From an uncultured Cohaesibacter sp. (GTDB lineage: Bacteria; Pseudomonadota; Alphaproteobacteria; Rhizobiales; Cohaesibacteraceae): 64,000 nucleotides of DNA. Position numbers and translations under genes: made by a program. The notes under the pieces were generated by a model. It saw nothing but the letters and a program-made list of their open reading frames with translations, ran no database searches and had not been told where the DNA came from. Each line of letters begins with the position of its first letter. Position 1 is the stretch's first letter. Shown piece after piece: positions 18,534 to 27,139 of this stretch. The stretch covers positions 4,415,501 through 4,479,500 of the forward strand of contig NZ_OY821667.1 of assembly GCF_963682185.1 (NCBI RefSeq), in the 5' to 3' direction.

Positions 18534-18548
18534 GGAACATATATTCTA
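18534..18548 (-). promoter_or_regulatory. RpiR-type box in the TRAP promoter region
   Basis: On the minus strand the site reads TAGAATATATGTTCC, 76 bases upstream of the dctP ATG. It matches 12 of 15 positions of the third box upstream of iolC (19592-19606) and shares the TAGAAT start with all three. It suggests that the RpiR regulator encoded between the two sites also controls the TRAP genes. Confidence 0.4.
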
Positions 18549-18586
18549 TCTTGGGGCAATATGAAATCTTTGATCTTAAACTAAAG

Positions 18587-19426
18587 TCATATATTCTCTT
18601 TCACAACTGATGCTGGATTGAGCCGAGTTCCAATAGAAACTGAAAGCGCTGCAGCCAGGCAAAAGGTTGCGGAATAGGTGCGAAACCCTCCAACATCTTC
18701 CTCAACGACCTCTAGGCTAACATCGGCGAGTCCGGAGAGTGGACTGAGAGGCGTGTCGGTGATCGCGACAATCTTTGCCCCGTCGCTTTTTGCCTTTTCA
18801 GCCACCTGTACGACCTCGGGTGTATAAGGCTCGAATGAAATAAGAAGCAGGACCTCTCCGGGGCGGAACCGACTGGGGATCTTTATAGACCCTACATCGC
18901 TGTGCAAAATGACGCGATGATCGAACTGCCCCAGAACATAGGCCAGATAGCTGGCTACCGGGAATGCCCTTTTTTGACCTACGACATGCATTTCAGGCAT
19001 GGAGCAGATTATTTCTGTAGCATCTTCAATGGATTGAGGGTCCATCTTACTCATAAGACGTTCGATGGAAGCTATGGATGAGTCGCAAAAATCGACAAAG
19101 AGCAGGTCTGTTTCGGTTTCTCCGCGCTGGCGCAGTGTGTTGATCCTATAGCGATATGGGGGGCGCTGCTGGGTGGCTTGGTGGCGGAAGAGCTGCTGCA
19201 AATCGGAATATCCCTGCATACCCAGAGCCTGAGCAAAGCGGATGAAGGCAGACGGTGCTATACCGGATTCCTGAGAGGCCTGAGCAACGGTCAGAAAGGC
19301 CATTGCATCGCCTTTGCGCAGGATAAAACTGGCACAGTCTTGCAAGCGTTTGGGCAACCCATCCTTGATTGCCGAGATCTTTTTTTCAAATTCTGCGACT
19401 GAGGTCGGGGCGGATGATTCGTTCAT
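18587..19426 (-). CDS. RpiR/MurR-family regulator with SIS domain (likely regulator of the iol and TRAP genes)
   Basis: This 279-residue protein has an N-terminal helix-turn-helix at about residues 1-75 (ASQESGIAPSAFIRFAQALG is the recognition region). A SIS sugar-phosphate-binding domain spans about 125-255 and includes LLISFEPYTPEVVQVAEKAK and VAITDTPLSPLS. RpiR-type regulators control inositol catabolism in many alphaproteobacteria. It diverges from iolC across a 233-base region with three copies of a TAGAAT-type box and precedes the TRAP genes on its own strand. The effector is probably an inositol-pathway phosphate ester, by analogy only. Confidence 0.88.
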   Translation of the reverse strand: MNESSAPTSVAEFEKKISAIKDGLPKRLQDCASFILRKGDAMAFLTVAQASQESGIAPSAFIRFAQALGMQGYSDLQQLFRHQATQQRPPYRYRINTLRQRGETETDLLFVDFCDSSIASIERLMSKMDPQSIEDATEIICSMPEMHVVGQKRAFPVASYLAYVLGQFDHRVILHSDVGSIKIPSRFRPGEVLLLISFEPYTPEVVQVAEKAKSDGAKIVAITDTPLSPLSGLADVSLEVVEEDVGGFRTYSATFCLAAALSVSIGTRLNPASVVKENI

Positions 19427-19500
19427 CGCATTCTTGCTCTCATAATGAGTGAATAGGGTGTGCTTTTGAAATCACTGGAGAGTATATAGGATGTTCTATT

Positions 19501-19606
19501 TTTAGAATAGAAATTTCATTCTATTTGACGCGCCCTGTTCAAAGTTTGGCACATTCTGTTCATAGAATAAAAATTTCTAAATTTTCTCTTTTAGAATTTA
19601 TATTTC
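19501..19606. promoter_or_regulatory. Three direct TAGAAT-type boxes in the RpiR/iolC intergenic region
   Basis: Copies are TAGAATAGAAATTTC (19503-19517), TAGAATAAAAATTTC (19563-19577) and TAGAATTTATATTTC (19592-19606). The first two are exactly 60 bases apart and the third 29 further. The first is embedded in AGAAT-N9-ATTCT, an inverted repeat. The AT-rich, repeated layout between the divergent regulator and iolC marks them as probable RpiR operators. Confidence 0.6.
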
Positions 19607-19659
19607 ATTGCTAGGGTCAGGTCAACTCGTCCACAACGGGAGGACACGATAGGTGAGCG

Positions 19660-21591
19660 ATGCAAAAGACACTTGATCTTATTACAATTGGGCGCAGCTC
19701 CGTGGATCTGTACGGAAGTCAGGTCGGCGGCAGACTGGAAGATATGCGATCCTTTGAGAAATATATCGGAGGAAGTCCCACCAACATGGCTGCTGGTACG
19801 GCCAAGCTCGGCGTTCGTTCTGCGGTCATTACGCGCGTGGGTGACGAACATATGGGACGCTTCATTCGCGAAGAGTTGGAGGCTCTGGGCGTCGATACGC
19901 GCGGGGTGAAAACCGATCCGGAGCGTTTGACGGCACTGGCCATTCTCGGAATCAGAGACAAGGAGCAGTTTCCCCTTATCTTTTATCGCGAGAATTGTGC
20001 CGATATGGCTTTGTGCGAAGCGGATATTGATCCGGACTTTATCGCCGAAGCACGCTGCGTCACTGTGACCGGTACGCATTTGAGCCATCTACGCACCAAG
20101 GCTGCTGTGCTCAAGGCGCTGAAACTGGCGAAAGAAAATGGAGCCAAAACTGCGCTCGATATCGACTATCGCCCCAATCTCTGGGGGCTTTCAGGGCATG
20201 GTGATGGTGAAAACCGCTTTATCGCTTCCGAAGCGGTAACGCAACAATTGCAGGAAACCCTGTCCCTGTTCGATCTGATTGTTGGGACAGAAGAGGAATT
20301 CCATATTGCGGGCGGAACGACAGCCACGCTCGATGCCCTCAAGGCAGTGCGCAAGGTAAGCGGGGCTACTCTCGTGTGCAAACGCGGCCCGATGGGGGCA
20401 ACGGCCTTTACCGGTGCTATTCCCGGCTCGCTCGATGATGGTGAGTCCGGCCCGGGGTTCCCCATTGAAGTGTTCAATGTGCTCGGTGCTGGAGATGGCT
20501 TCATGTCCGGCCTGTTGAAAGGCTGGCTTGATGGCAAGGATTGGGTCACGGCCCTGACTTATGCAAACGCCTGCGGCGCCTTTGCTGTCAGTCGTCATGG
20601 CTGCACCCCGGCTTATCCCAGCTGGGAAGAATTGCAATTCTTCCTGCAGCGTGGCGTCAAAACACCCGCCTTGCGCAAGGATCAGGAATTGGAGCAGATC
20701 CACTGGTCGACCAATCGCCACAAGGCTTGGCCTGATGTTCGCATCTTCGCCTTTGATCATCGCATCCAGCTTGAAAACATGTGTGATGATTTACAGGTCC
20801 CTCATGAGCGGATCGGTGATTTCAAGAAACTGTGTCTTGAAGCGACCATGCGGGTCTCAAAAGAGCGGGATGGCTATGGCATCTTGTGTGACAATCGGGT
20901 CGGGCAGGAGGCTCTGCATGCCGCATCTGACAAGGGGCTCTGGATCGGGCGTCCGGTCGAGCTGCCTGCATCTCGTCCGCTTGACTTTGAAAAAGAGCTC
21001 GGACCGGATTGTGGCGGCCTGAAGGAATGGCCTGAGAACCATATCGTCAAGGTGCTTTGCTATTGCCATCCGGATGATGAAGTCGCCTTGCGTGATCAGC
21101 AGGAAGCCACCTTGCTGAAACTGGCCGCTGCGGCGCGTAACAACCGGCTTGATCTGCTGGTTGAATTGATCTCCTCACCGGTTGCTCCGGTCGATGATAT
21201 GACCGCGGCCAAGTTGATCAAACGCCTTTACGATATCGGAATCTATCCGGATTGGTGGAAGCTCGAGCCCATGAAAACTGACGTTGCCTGGCGTAATGCC
21301 TGCCGGGCGATCGAGGAGCATGATCCTCATTGTCGCGGTATCGTTGTTTTGGGATTGGCTTCAGATATGGAGGCTCTGGGCCCGTCGCTCAGAATTGCTG
21401 CCGCCCATCCTCTGGTCAAGGGGTTCGCCGTCGGGCGCACCATCATGAATGCAACGGCGCTTCAATGGTTTGGCGGCGAAGTGGATGACGAAACGGCGGT
21501 ACGCCAGCTGACCGACAATTATCAAGCCCTATGTACACTTTGGGATGAAGCTCGCTCTTCGGCCATCGGGGCAAAGGATATCGCTAGTTAG
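19660..21591 (+). CDS. iolC: 5-dehydro-2-deoxygluconokinase fused to DUF2090 aldolase-like domain (IolC)
   Basis: This 643-residue protein is about twice the length of a simple IolC kinase. Residues 1-325 are a PfkB-type sugar kinase: the start LDLITIGRSSVDLYGSQVGG, KYIGGSPTNMAAGTAKLG, and the catalytic VLGAGDGFMSGLLKG near 275-289. Residues 330-640 match the DUF2090 domain found fused to IolC in many proteobacteria, thought to be an aldolase for the kinase product, with FAFDHRIQLENMC near its start. It phosphorylates 5-dehydro-2-deoxygluconate in inositol breakdown and may cleave the product. It is followed by iolB after 10 bases and lies downstream of three regulator boxes. Confidence 0.93.
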   Translation: MQKTLDLITIGRSSVDLYGSQVGGRLEDMRSFEKYIGGSPTNMAAGTAKLGVRSAVITRVGDEHMGRFIREELEALGVDTRGVKTDPERLTALAILGIRDKEQFPLIFYRENCADMALCEADIDPDFIAEARCVTVTGTHLSHLRTKAAVLKALKLAKENGAKTALDIDYRPNLWGLSGHGDGENRFIASEAVTQQLQETLSLFDLIVGTEEEFHIAGGTTATLDALKAVRKVSGATLVCKRGPMGATAFTGAIPGSLDDGESGPGFPIEVFNVLGAGDGFMSGLLKGWLDGKDWVTALTYANACGAFAVSRHGCTPAYPSWEELQFFLQRGVKTPALRKDQELEQIHWSTNRHKAWPDVRIFAFDHRIQLENMCDDLQVPHERIGDFKKLCLEATMRVSKERDGYGILCDNRVGQEALHAASDKGLWIGRPVELPASRPLDFEKELGPDCGGLKEWPENHIVKVLCYCHPDDEVALRDQQEATLLKLAAAARNNRLDLLVELISSPVAPVDDMTAAKLIKRLYDIGIYPDWWKLEPMKTDVAWRNACRAIEEHDPHCRGIVVLGLASDMEALGPSLRIAAAHPLVKGFAVGRTIMNATALQWFGGEVDDETAVRQLTDNYQALCTLWDEARSSAIGAKDIAS

Positions 21592-21601
21592 GAGGAATGG
21601 A

Positions 21602-22405
21602 ATGTCACATAATTTGCATCGCAAGCCGCAGGGAGAGAGCGGCAAGGTTCATGATGTTACGCCTGAAAATGCGGGGTGGACCTATGTCGGCTTCGGTCTT
21701 TATGACCTGAAGCCAGGCGAAACTGCCGCTGAAGCCACTGGGGATCGCGAAGTGATCCTCGTCATGGTGGAAGGATATGCGGAAATCTCGGGAGCCGGGC
21801 AGGAATTCGGTAAAATCGGCAGTCGGGACAGTGTTTTCGAACCGATCGCTCCGCAGTCTGTCTATATCCCCAATGATAGTGACTGGTCTCTGGTCGCTGT
21901 GACCGACTGCAAGGTTGCCGTATGCTCGGCTCCCGGCATGGGCGGACACAAGGCTCAGGTGCTGGAAGCTCCGCAGAGATTTACAAAAGGCAAGGGGGCT
22001 AACACCCGTTATATCTTCCCGATTGCCATGGAAGAATCTGATGTGGCTGATAGTCTGCTTGTGACCGAGTGCGTCACGCCTTCTGGCCACTGGTCTTCCT
22101 ACCCTCCACATCGCCATGATATTGATGACTTCCCGTCCATCACAAATCTGGAAGAGAGCTACTATCATCGCTTGAACCCAGCTAAGGGCTACGCTCATCA
22201 ACGCGTTTACAATGACAGTGGGTCATTGGATGAAACCTTTACGGTGCATGATGGTGAGGTGGTTCTGGTGCCGGAAGGCTATCATCCATGTGGAGCACCT
22301 TATGGCTATGACCTTTATTATCTGAATGTGATGGCTGGTCCTCTGCGCAAATGGCGCTTCCAGAACCATCCCGATCATGACTGGATTGCACAGCGCGACG
22401 CCTGA
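21602..22405 (+). CDS. iolB: 5-deoxy-glucuronate isomerase (IolB)
   Basis: This 267-residue double-stranded beta-helix (cupin) enzyme converts 5-deoxyglucuronate to 5-dehydro-2-deoxygluconate, the substrate of IolC. Diagnostic stretches are SSYPPHRHDIDDFPSITNLE, with the metal-binding histidines, and VLVPEGYHPCGAPYGYDLYY near the C terminus. Start ATG 21602 follows TAGGAGGAATGGA; the longer open frame overlaps the iolC end. An intrinsic terminator follows, so iolC-iolB form a two-gene unit. The other inositol genes (iolA, D, E, G) are not in the window. Confidence 0.95.
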   Translation: MSHNLHRKPQGESGKVHDVTPENAGWTYVGFGLYDLKPGETAAEATGDREVILVMVEGYAEISGAGQEFGKIGSRDSVFEPIAPQSVYIPNDSDWSLVAVTDCKVAVCSAPGMGGHKAQVLEAPQRFTKGKGANTRYIFPIAMEESDVADSLLVTECVTPSGHWSSYPPHRHDIDDFPSITNLEESYYHRLNPAKGYAHQRVYNDSGSLDETFTVHDGEVVLVPEGYHPCGAPYGYDLYYLNVMAGPLRKWRFQNHPDHDWIAQRDA

Positions 22406-22422
22406 TGCGTTTGCATACATGC

Positions 22423-22462
22423 AATATGGCGCGACCCCTTTCGGGTTGCGCCATATTTATTT
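22423..22462 (+). terminator. Intrinsic terminator after iolB
   Basis: AATATGGCGCGACCC pairs with GGGTTGCGCCATATT (one G-T pair) across a short CTTTC loop, followed by TATTTGGGG. It starts 18 bases after the iolB stop. Confidence 0.8.
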
Positions 22463-22534
22463 GGGGGCTTGAACGCTTCGGCGCCAGAAAAGGGGAAGGA
22501 GACTCTCTGCAAGCAATCCAGCCCAGCCAGCGGA

Positions 22535-23416
22535 TCAATTTTGCGCAGAGCTATCCCGACTTACAAACATATTGATAGTTGCTCCGAGCAAGATGGCAGC
22601 GCACCCCAGCAAAGTTGCAAAGGGCACGGTTTCATCAAAGACGAAGAATCCGATAACCGCCGAGTAGAAGAGGGAAATATAAAAGAATGGCGCAAGGAAA
22701 CTGGCCTCTGCCTTGCGACTGGCCTGTATGATGCAAACCTGACCGATGGCTGCCGAAAGGCCGATTGCGACCAATATGGTGAGTTGCGAAAGGCTGGGCA
22801 TGGTTAGGACGGGGGCAGCCAGACAAAGGGCCAGTCCTGTTCCCCAGGCGTTGCTGAAGAAAATGATCGTTGCAGCGTGATCCTCTGTGCGGCTCAACCA
22901 TTTGACGCCAACCACTTCGGCTCCCATAAAGATGGCTGCGAGCATCGCAATTAGGGCACCAAAGGATATGGTCGAGCCATCCGGATTCACGATGATCACG
23001 GCGCCAATCAAACCAACAGTCGCGCCGACCCAGCGCATTTTGCGCACTGTCTCACGCAGCAGCAGGAGCGCAAAGATCATCGCAAAAATCGGGCTGGTAA
23101 AGCCAATGGCCGTTGCCGATGCAAGCGGAATCTGTGTGACGGCCAGAAACATAAGGGCAATGCCACCCAACCCGGCAACCGTGCGGATGAAATATTTGCC
23201 GCTGTGTCTGGTTTTCAATCGCGAGCGTCGGACAAGGACGAAAGGCAGCAGAACCAGGAGCGCAACGCAATATCGAACCATCGTTGTCTGTAAAGGAGAT
23301 ATGAAAGGGCCATCCACCAAGGGCAGATATTTGGCAAAGCCATTCATGATGGAAAACATCAGCGCACCCGCCAACACCCAGGCGCCACCAATCGCATTCG
23401 ACCATCTTGTCATCAT
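22535..23416 (-). CDS. EamA/DMT-family transporter
   Basis: This 293-residue protein has ten predicted membrane helices arranged as two EamA repeats. The first begins NAIGGAWVLAGALMFSIMNG; the second starts near SFGALIAMLAAIFMGAEVVG. DMT proteins of this kind export amino acids, metabolites or purine nucleosides. The ATG at 23416 (or 23413) is used because the longer frame overlaps the LysR gene end; AAAGGAT precedes it. It lies downstream of that LysR gene on the same strand. The substrate is unknown; a nucleobase or nucleoside exporter would fit the adjacent salvage cluster but is unproven. Confidence 0.85.
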   Translation of the reverse strand: MMTRWSNAIGGAWVLAGALMFSIMNGFAKYLPLVDGPFISPLQTTMVRYCVALLVLLPFVLVRRSRLKTRHSGKYFIRTVAGLGGIALMFLAVTQIPLASATAIGFTSPIFAMIFALLLLRETVRKMRWVGATVGLIGAVIIVNPDGSTISFGALIAMLAAIFMGAEVVGVKWLSRTEDHAATIIFFSNAWGTGLALCLAAPVLTMPSLSQLTILVAIGLSAAIGQVCIIQASRKAEASFLAPFFYISLFYSAVIGFFVFDETVPFATLLGCAAILLGATINMFVSRDSSAQN

Positions 23417-23475
23417 ATCCTTTGGCTCCCTGGTGGTGGCAAGATGAAGAGCAGCTTCGTCTCCAAGGCAGTATG

Positions 23476-24372
23476 TCAGCTTTGGAGCAGGTGGCCAACT
23501 GCCCTCTTGAGGCATTCTTCAAACATGGCCAAGGGGCCGGTCGGCTTGATTTTCTCGGGTCGAACCAGTTGGTAGGAGACTGGAATACCTGGCTCGAGTG
23601 TCAGGATTTTAACATGTGCTGAAGAGGTGCGCGCGACCAGAGGGTCTGTGATGGAAACACCCAATCCGCAGGAGGCCAACATGCACCCATTGGCCAGTGA
23701 GGCTTCAATTGGGTTGTTCATGTTAAGATTGATCGCCGACAGTTCCTTGTTGAGCGAAAGCCTCAAGGGCGACGTACGGCCCGGCAGAATGAGGCGTTCT
23801 CCCGCCAGTTGCTCAAGGGTAACGGTTTCCTGACTGGCCAATCTTTGATCTGGAGCCACCACCGCAACGGCATCGCCTTGTCCCAGAAAAACGCTTTCCA
23901 GCCCGGTCGGATCATATTCGCTGCAAATCAGACCAAGATCATAGTGGCGCAGACTGACAAGTTCCAGAACCCGCTCGGTACTCTCCGTATCAAATATAAT
24001 GCTGAGCTTGGGGTGGGCTGCGAGAATCTCGGGCATCACGACCGAAGCGCAGACTTTATTGAGTGAGCTGACGGTTCCAAGCCGGATGAAGCCTTCTGTC
24101 TTGGCGTTGATATCCTGTGCGACACGGGAAATATGATCCAGCCCGACAAAAACACGTTCGACCTCATGAAATAACTGCGAAGCTTGCGAACGGGGCACAA
24201 GACGTCCGCGCACGCGGTCGAACAGGGAAAAACCGATTTCCGCCTCCAGATCGCGGATCAGGCGACTGACTGCAGGCTGAGTGATGTTGAGGCTGGCGGC
24301 TGCGGCGCTGATTGAACCTGCGATCATAACCGCCCGAAAGGCCTCGATCTGGCGCTGTTGAATGTGATGCAT
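23476..24372 (-). CDS. LysR-family regulator of the nucleoside cluster
   Basis: This 298-residue protein begins MHHIQQRQIEAFRAVMIAGS and has a LysR winged helix-turn-helix with ISAAAASLNITQPAVSRLIR as recognition region, then an effector domain. It diverges from the SBP_bac_5 gene across 135 bases, so it most likely controls that operon and perhaps the EamA gene behind it. The ATG 24372 is preferred over the longer frame, which adds hydrophobic residues that do not belong to the domain. The effector is probably a nucleoside or base if the operon assignment is right. Confidence 0.88.
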   Translation of the reverse strand: MHHIQQRQIEAFRAVMIAGSISAAAASLNITQPAVSRLIRDLEAEIGFSLFDRVRGRLVPRSQASQLFHEVERVFVGLDHISRVAQDINAKTEGFIRLGTVSSLNKVCASVVMPEILAAHPKLSIIFDTESTERVLELVSLRHYDLGLICSEYDPTGLESVFLGQGDAVAVVAPDQRLASQETVTLEQLAGERLILPGRTSPLRLSLNKELSAINLNMNNPIEASLANGCMLASCGLGVSITDPLVARTSSAHVKILTLEPGIPVSYQLVRPEKIKPTGPLAMFEECLKRAVGHLLQS

Positions 24373-24507
24373 ACAAAGTAGAATATAACATTTCGGCATA
24401 GATCGGCAAGAAAATTTGAATTGAGTTCTGGTATTTTGCGGCGTTAGGCTGCAATTGTCTGGAGGCCGTGGAGGCGCTCCGGAACATAAATTTTGGGAGG
24501 AAATTAC

Positions 24508-26073
24508 ATGGTATCGAAACCATGCGTCGCGATGACACTCGCTGCAGGCTTGCTGGCAACCTGTTTCTCTGCCCCGGCAGCTATGGCTGCTGATCTGAAG
24601 ATCGGGATCGCCGGTTCACCAACATCAATGGACCCCCAGTTCTATGTTATTGGCACCAACAGTGCCATGGCACGCAATATCTTTGATGGACTGGTCAATC
24701 AGGATGATCGTCAGCAGCTCAAACCAGCCCTTGCAACCGAATGGACCGCCGTTGATGACACAACATGGCAGTTCCATTTGCGTGAAGGCGTAAAATTCCA
24801 CGATGGATCAGACTTCGATGCTGATGATGTTGTGGCCTCTATTGCTCGCGTGAAGCTGGCCTCGGAAAATAGCCCAAGCTCTTTCATGCCTTACGTGAAA
24901 GGCATCACTGCGGTTACGGCGATTGACCCGATGACGGTCGAATTCAAGACCGAAACAGCCATGCCGCTTCTGCCCAACAACCTCTCGCGCATTGCCATTC
25001 TGCCGTCAGAAGAGGGAGAGACCCCTAGTTCTGAACTCAACACCGGTAAGGGCGTGATCGGCACCGGTCCGTTCAAATTCGTAAGCTGGATCCCGGATAG
25101 CACCATCGAGCTGGCACGCAATGATGACTATTGGGGCGACGTTTCGGAGTGGGATAATGTGACCTATAAGGTCTTTTCCAACCCATCCGCTCGTGTTGCT
25201 TCGCTTCTCTCAGGCGATGTTGACATGATCGAGCAGGTGCCGCCTGCTGATATCGGAACGCTGGAAGCCAAAGACGGCGTTGGCATCGTGAGCAACAGCT
25301 CCAACCGCGTCATGTATCTGCATATGGATCAGGACCGCGACGACTCGCCATTCGCCAAAGGCCCGGATGGAAAGAACCCGCTCAAGGATGTTCGCGTCCG
25401 CCATGGTCTCTCTTTGGCCATCAATCGTCAGGCGATTATCGATCGCATTATGGACAAACAGGGTGTGCCCGCCGGTCAGCTGGTACCTGAAGGCTATACC
25501 GGTTATGTCGATAGTCTGAAGCCGGATCCGTATGACCCCAAAAAAGCCAAAGAGCTGTTTGCAGAAGCAGGTTATCCGAATGGCTTTGATCTGACCTTCC
25601 ATGCCTCCAACGACCGCTATCCCAATGATAGCCTTGTTGCTCAGGCCATCGGGCAGATGTTCACCCGTGTTGGCATCAACACAGACATCGTGACCCTGCC
25701 AAAAAGTGTCTATTTCTCGCGCGCGTCAGCGCTGGAATTCAGCTTTATCATGGGCGGTGCTGCCGTCGAAACCGGTGAAGCATCCGGCGTTCTGGGGCCT
25801 CTGCTTGAGACCTACGGTGACAATTCCGGACGAGGAAACCGCGGTCGCTATAGCTCCAAGGCTTTCGATGAAGCCCTGCAGCGTGGCCGTAGCCTTCTGG
25901 ATGCGGATGCGCGTGATAAGGCGCTTCAGGAAGCCATGAAAATCGCCATGGATGATATGGGTGTAATCCCAGTCTTCTTCCTGGCGCATACATGGGGGCT
26001 GGAAAACAGCCTGACCTACGATGGCAGAACGGACGGCTACACACTCGCAGCCAACGTCCATTCTGCAAAGTAA
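24508..26073 (+). CDS. ABC importer substrate-binding protein, family 5 (peptide/nickel type), probably for nucleosides
   Basis: This 521-residue SBP_bac_5 protein has a signal peptide of about 27 residues (ending APAAMAAD). Conserved family stretches are GIAGSPTSMDPQFYVIGTNS, WTAVDDTTWQFHLREGVKFH and DGSDFDADDVVASIARVK. It is the periplasmic receptor for the DppBCDF-type importer encoded after two nucleoside hydrolase genes. GGGAGG stands before ATG 24508. Proteins of this family bind peptides, opines, nickel or sugars; nucleoside binding is inferred from the hydrolase and kinase genes in the same operon. A stable stem-loop lies just after its stop. Confidence 0.9.
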   Translation: MVSKPCVAMTLAAGLLATCFSAPAAMAADLKIGIAGSPTSMDPQFYVIGTNSAMARNIFDGLVNQDDRQQLKPALATEWTAVDDTTWQFHLREGVKFHDGSDFDADDVVASIARVKLASENSPSSFMPYVKGITAVTAIDPMTVEFKTETAMPLLPNNLSRIAILPSEEGETPSSELNTGKGVIGTGPFKFVSWIPDSTIELARNDDYWGDVSEWDNVTYKVFSNPSARVASLLSGDVDMIEQVPPADIGTLEAKDGVGIVSNSSNRVMYLHMDQDRDDSPFAKGPDGKNPLKDVRVRHGLSLAINRQAIIDRIMDKQGVPAGQLVPEGYTGYVDSLKPDPYDPKKAKELFAEAGYPNGFDLTFHASNDRYPNDSLVAQAIGQMFTRVGINTDIVTLPKSVYFSRASALEFSFIMGGAAVETGEASGVLGPLLETYGDNSGRGNRGRYSSKAFDEALQRGRSLLDADARDKALQEAMKIAMDDMGVIPVFFLAHTWGLENSLTYDGRTDGYTLAANVHSAK

Positions 26074-26103
26074 TAAGACCCCGCAGTAAGACCCCAAGAG
26101 CCA

Positions 26104-26140
26104 AGGGCGAAGCGATGACATCAAGTCACCGCTTCGCCCT
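26104..26140 (+). repeat. Strong stem-loop between the binding-protein gene and the first nucleoside hydrolase gene
   Basis: A 16-bp stem with one mismatch, AGGGCGAAGCGATGAC (26104-26119) with GTCACCGCTTCGCCCT (26125-26140), and a 5-base loop. No T tract follows, so it is likely a 3' mRNA-stabilising element rather than a terminator, raising binding-protein expression relative to the downstream genes. Confidence 0.7.
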
Positions 26141-26157
26141 AACAGAAAGACTATGCC

Positions 26158-27135
26158 ATGTCTGCGAAGGCATCCCCGACCAAGAAGAAATCCATCATCA
26201 TCGATTGCGACCCCGGCGTTGATGACACGTTGGCCATCCTTTTCGCGCTGGGCTCACCCGAGCTGGATGTAAAAGCGATTACCACCGTTTGCGGCAATGT
26301 ACCGCTTGAAGTCTGCACCAAAAATGCACTGAAGATACTGGAGCTTGCCGGTAGAACAGATATTCCTGTTCATGCGGGGTGTGATAGTCCGATGATTGGT
26401 GAGCCGATCTTTGGCAAATTTCACGGAGCAGGCGGGCTGGGCAAGCTGGTTTTGCCCGACCCGGTGATGCAGCCATCCCCCCAGCATGCGGTGGGTAAAA
26501 TGGCTGAATTGTTGCGCGCAGCAAAAACCAACAACGAAAAACTGACCATTTGCACACTGGGTCCGATGACCAATCTGGCTTTGCTGATCAAGGTGCATCC
26601 TGAACTGCTCTCTTCAATTGAATGCGTTGTCTCTATGGGCGGCGCTTACCGGATTGCAGGCAACCGCACCCTGACATCGGAATTCAACATGCTGGCAGAT
26701 CCCCACGCAGCCCGCATCGTTTATTCCGCAGGCCTTGATTATGTCGCCCTTCCGCTTGATGCCACGCACCAGGCGATGACATCTCCCGAGCGGATTTCAT
26801 GGTTTAAAGGCGGGGAGGCTGGTTCGCCGCTCGCTGCGACTTATGAGCTCTTGAGCGGCTGGTCGCGCAACGATCCGCGTCGCTATGGTTCAGATGGCGG
26901 CCCCATGCATGATCCTTTGGTAACCATCTATCTGGTTGCGCCACATCTGTTCCAGACCGAGCTGGCCAAGGTCTTCGTCGAATGCGACAGCCAACTCTGC
27001 TATGGTCAGACAGTGGCTGACTGGTATGGCCAAACCGGAGAAGAAGCGGATGCACAAATCGTTCAGAAAGTGAATGCAGACGGCGTTTTCTCCATACTGA
27101 GCGAGCGGATCAGATCGCTCTCCCAAGCAGGGTGA
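26158..27135 (+). CDS. Inosine-uridine preferring nucleoside hydrolase family protein (copy 1)
   Basis: This 325-residue protein has the calcium-binding signature DCDPGVDD at residues 16-23, the central VSMGGAYRIAGNRT and FNMLADPHAARIVYSAGLDY, and GPMHDPLVTIYL near residues 251-262, whose Asp is the last calcium ligand. Enzymes of this family split nucleosides into base and ribose in the cytoplasm. All visible ligands are present, so it should be active. It is followed directly by a second copy and lies in an operon with an ABC importer and a ribokinase-type kinase. Confidence 0.93.
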   Translation: MSAKASPTKKKSIIIDCDPGVDDTLAILFALGSPELDVKAITTVCGNVPLEVCTKNALKILELAGRTDIPVHAGCDSPMIGEPIFGKFHGAGGLGKLVLPDPVMQPSPQHAVGKMAELLRAAKTNNEKLTICTLGPMTNLALLIKVHPELLSSIECVVSMGGAYRIAGNRTLTSEFNMLADPHAARIVYSAGLDYVALPLDATHQAMTSPERISWFKGGEAGSPLAATYELLSGWSRNDPRRYGSDGGPMHDPLVTIYLVAPHLFQTELAKVFVECDSQLCYGQTVADWYGQTGEEADAQIVQKVNADGVFSILSERIRSLSQAG

Positions 27136-27139
27136 TGTG

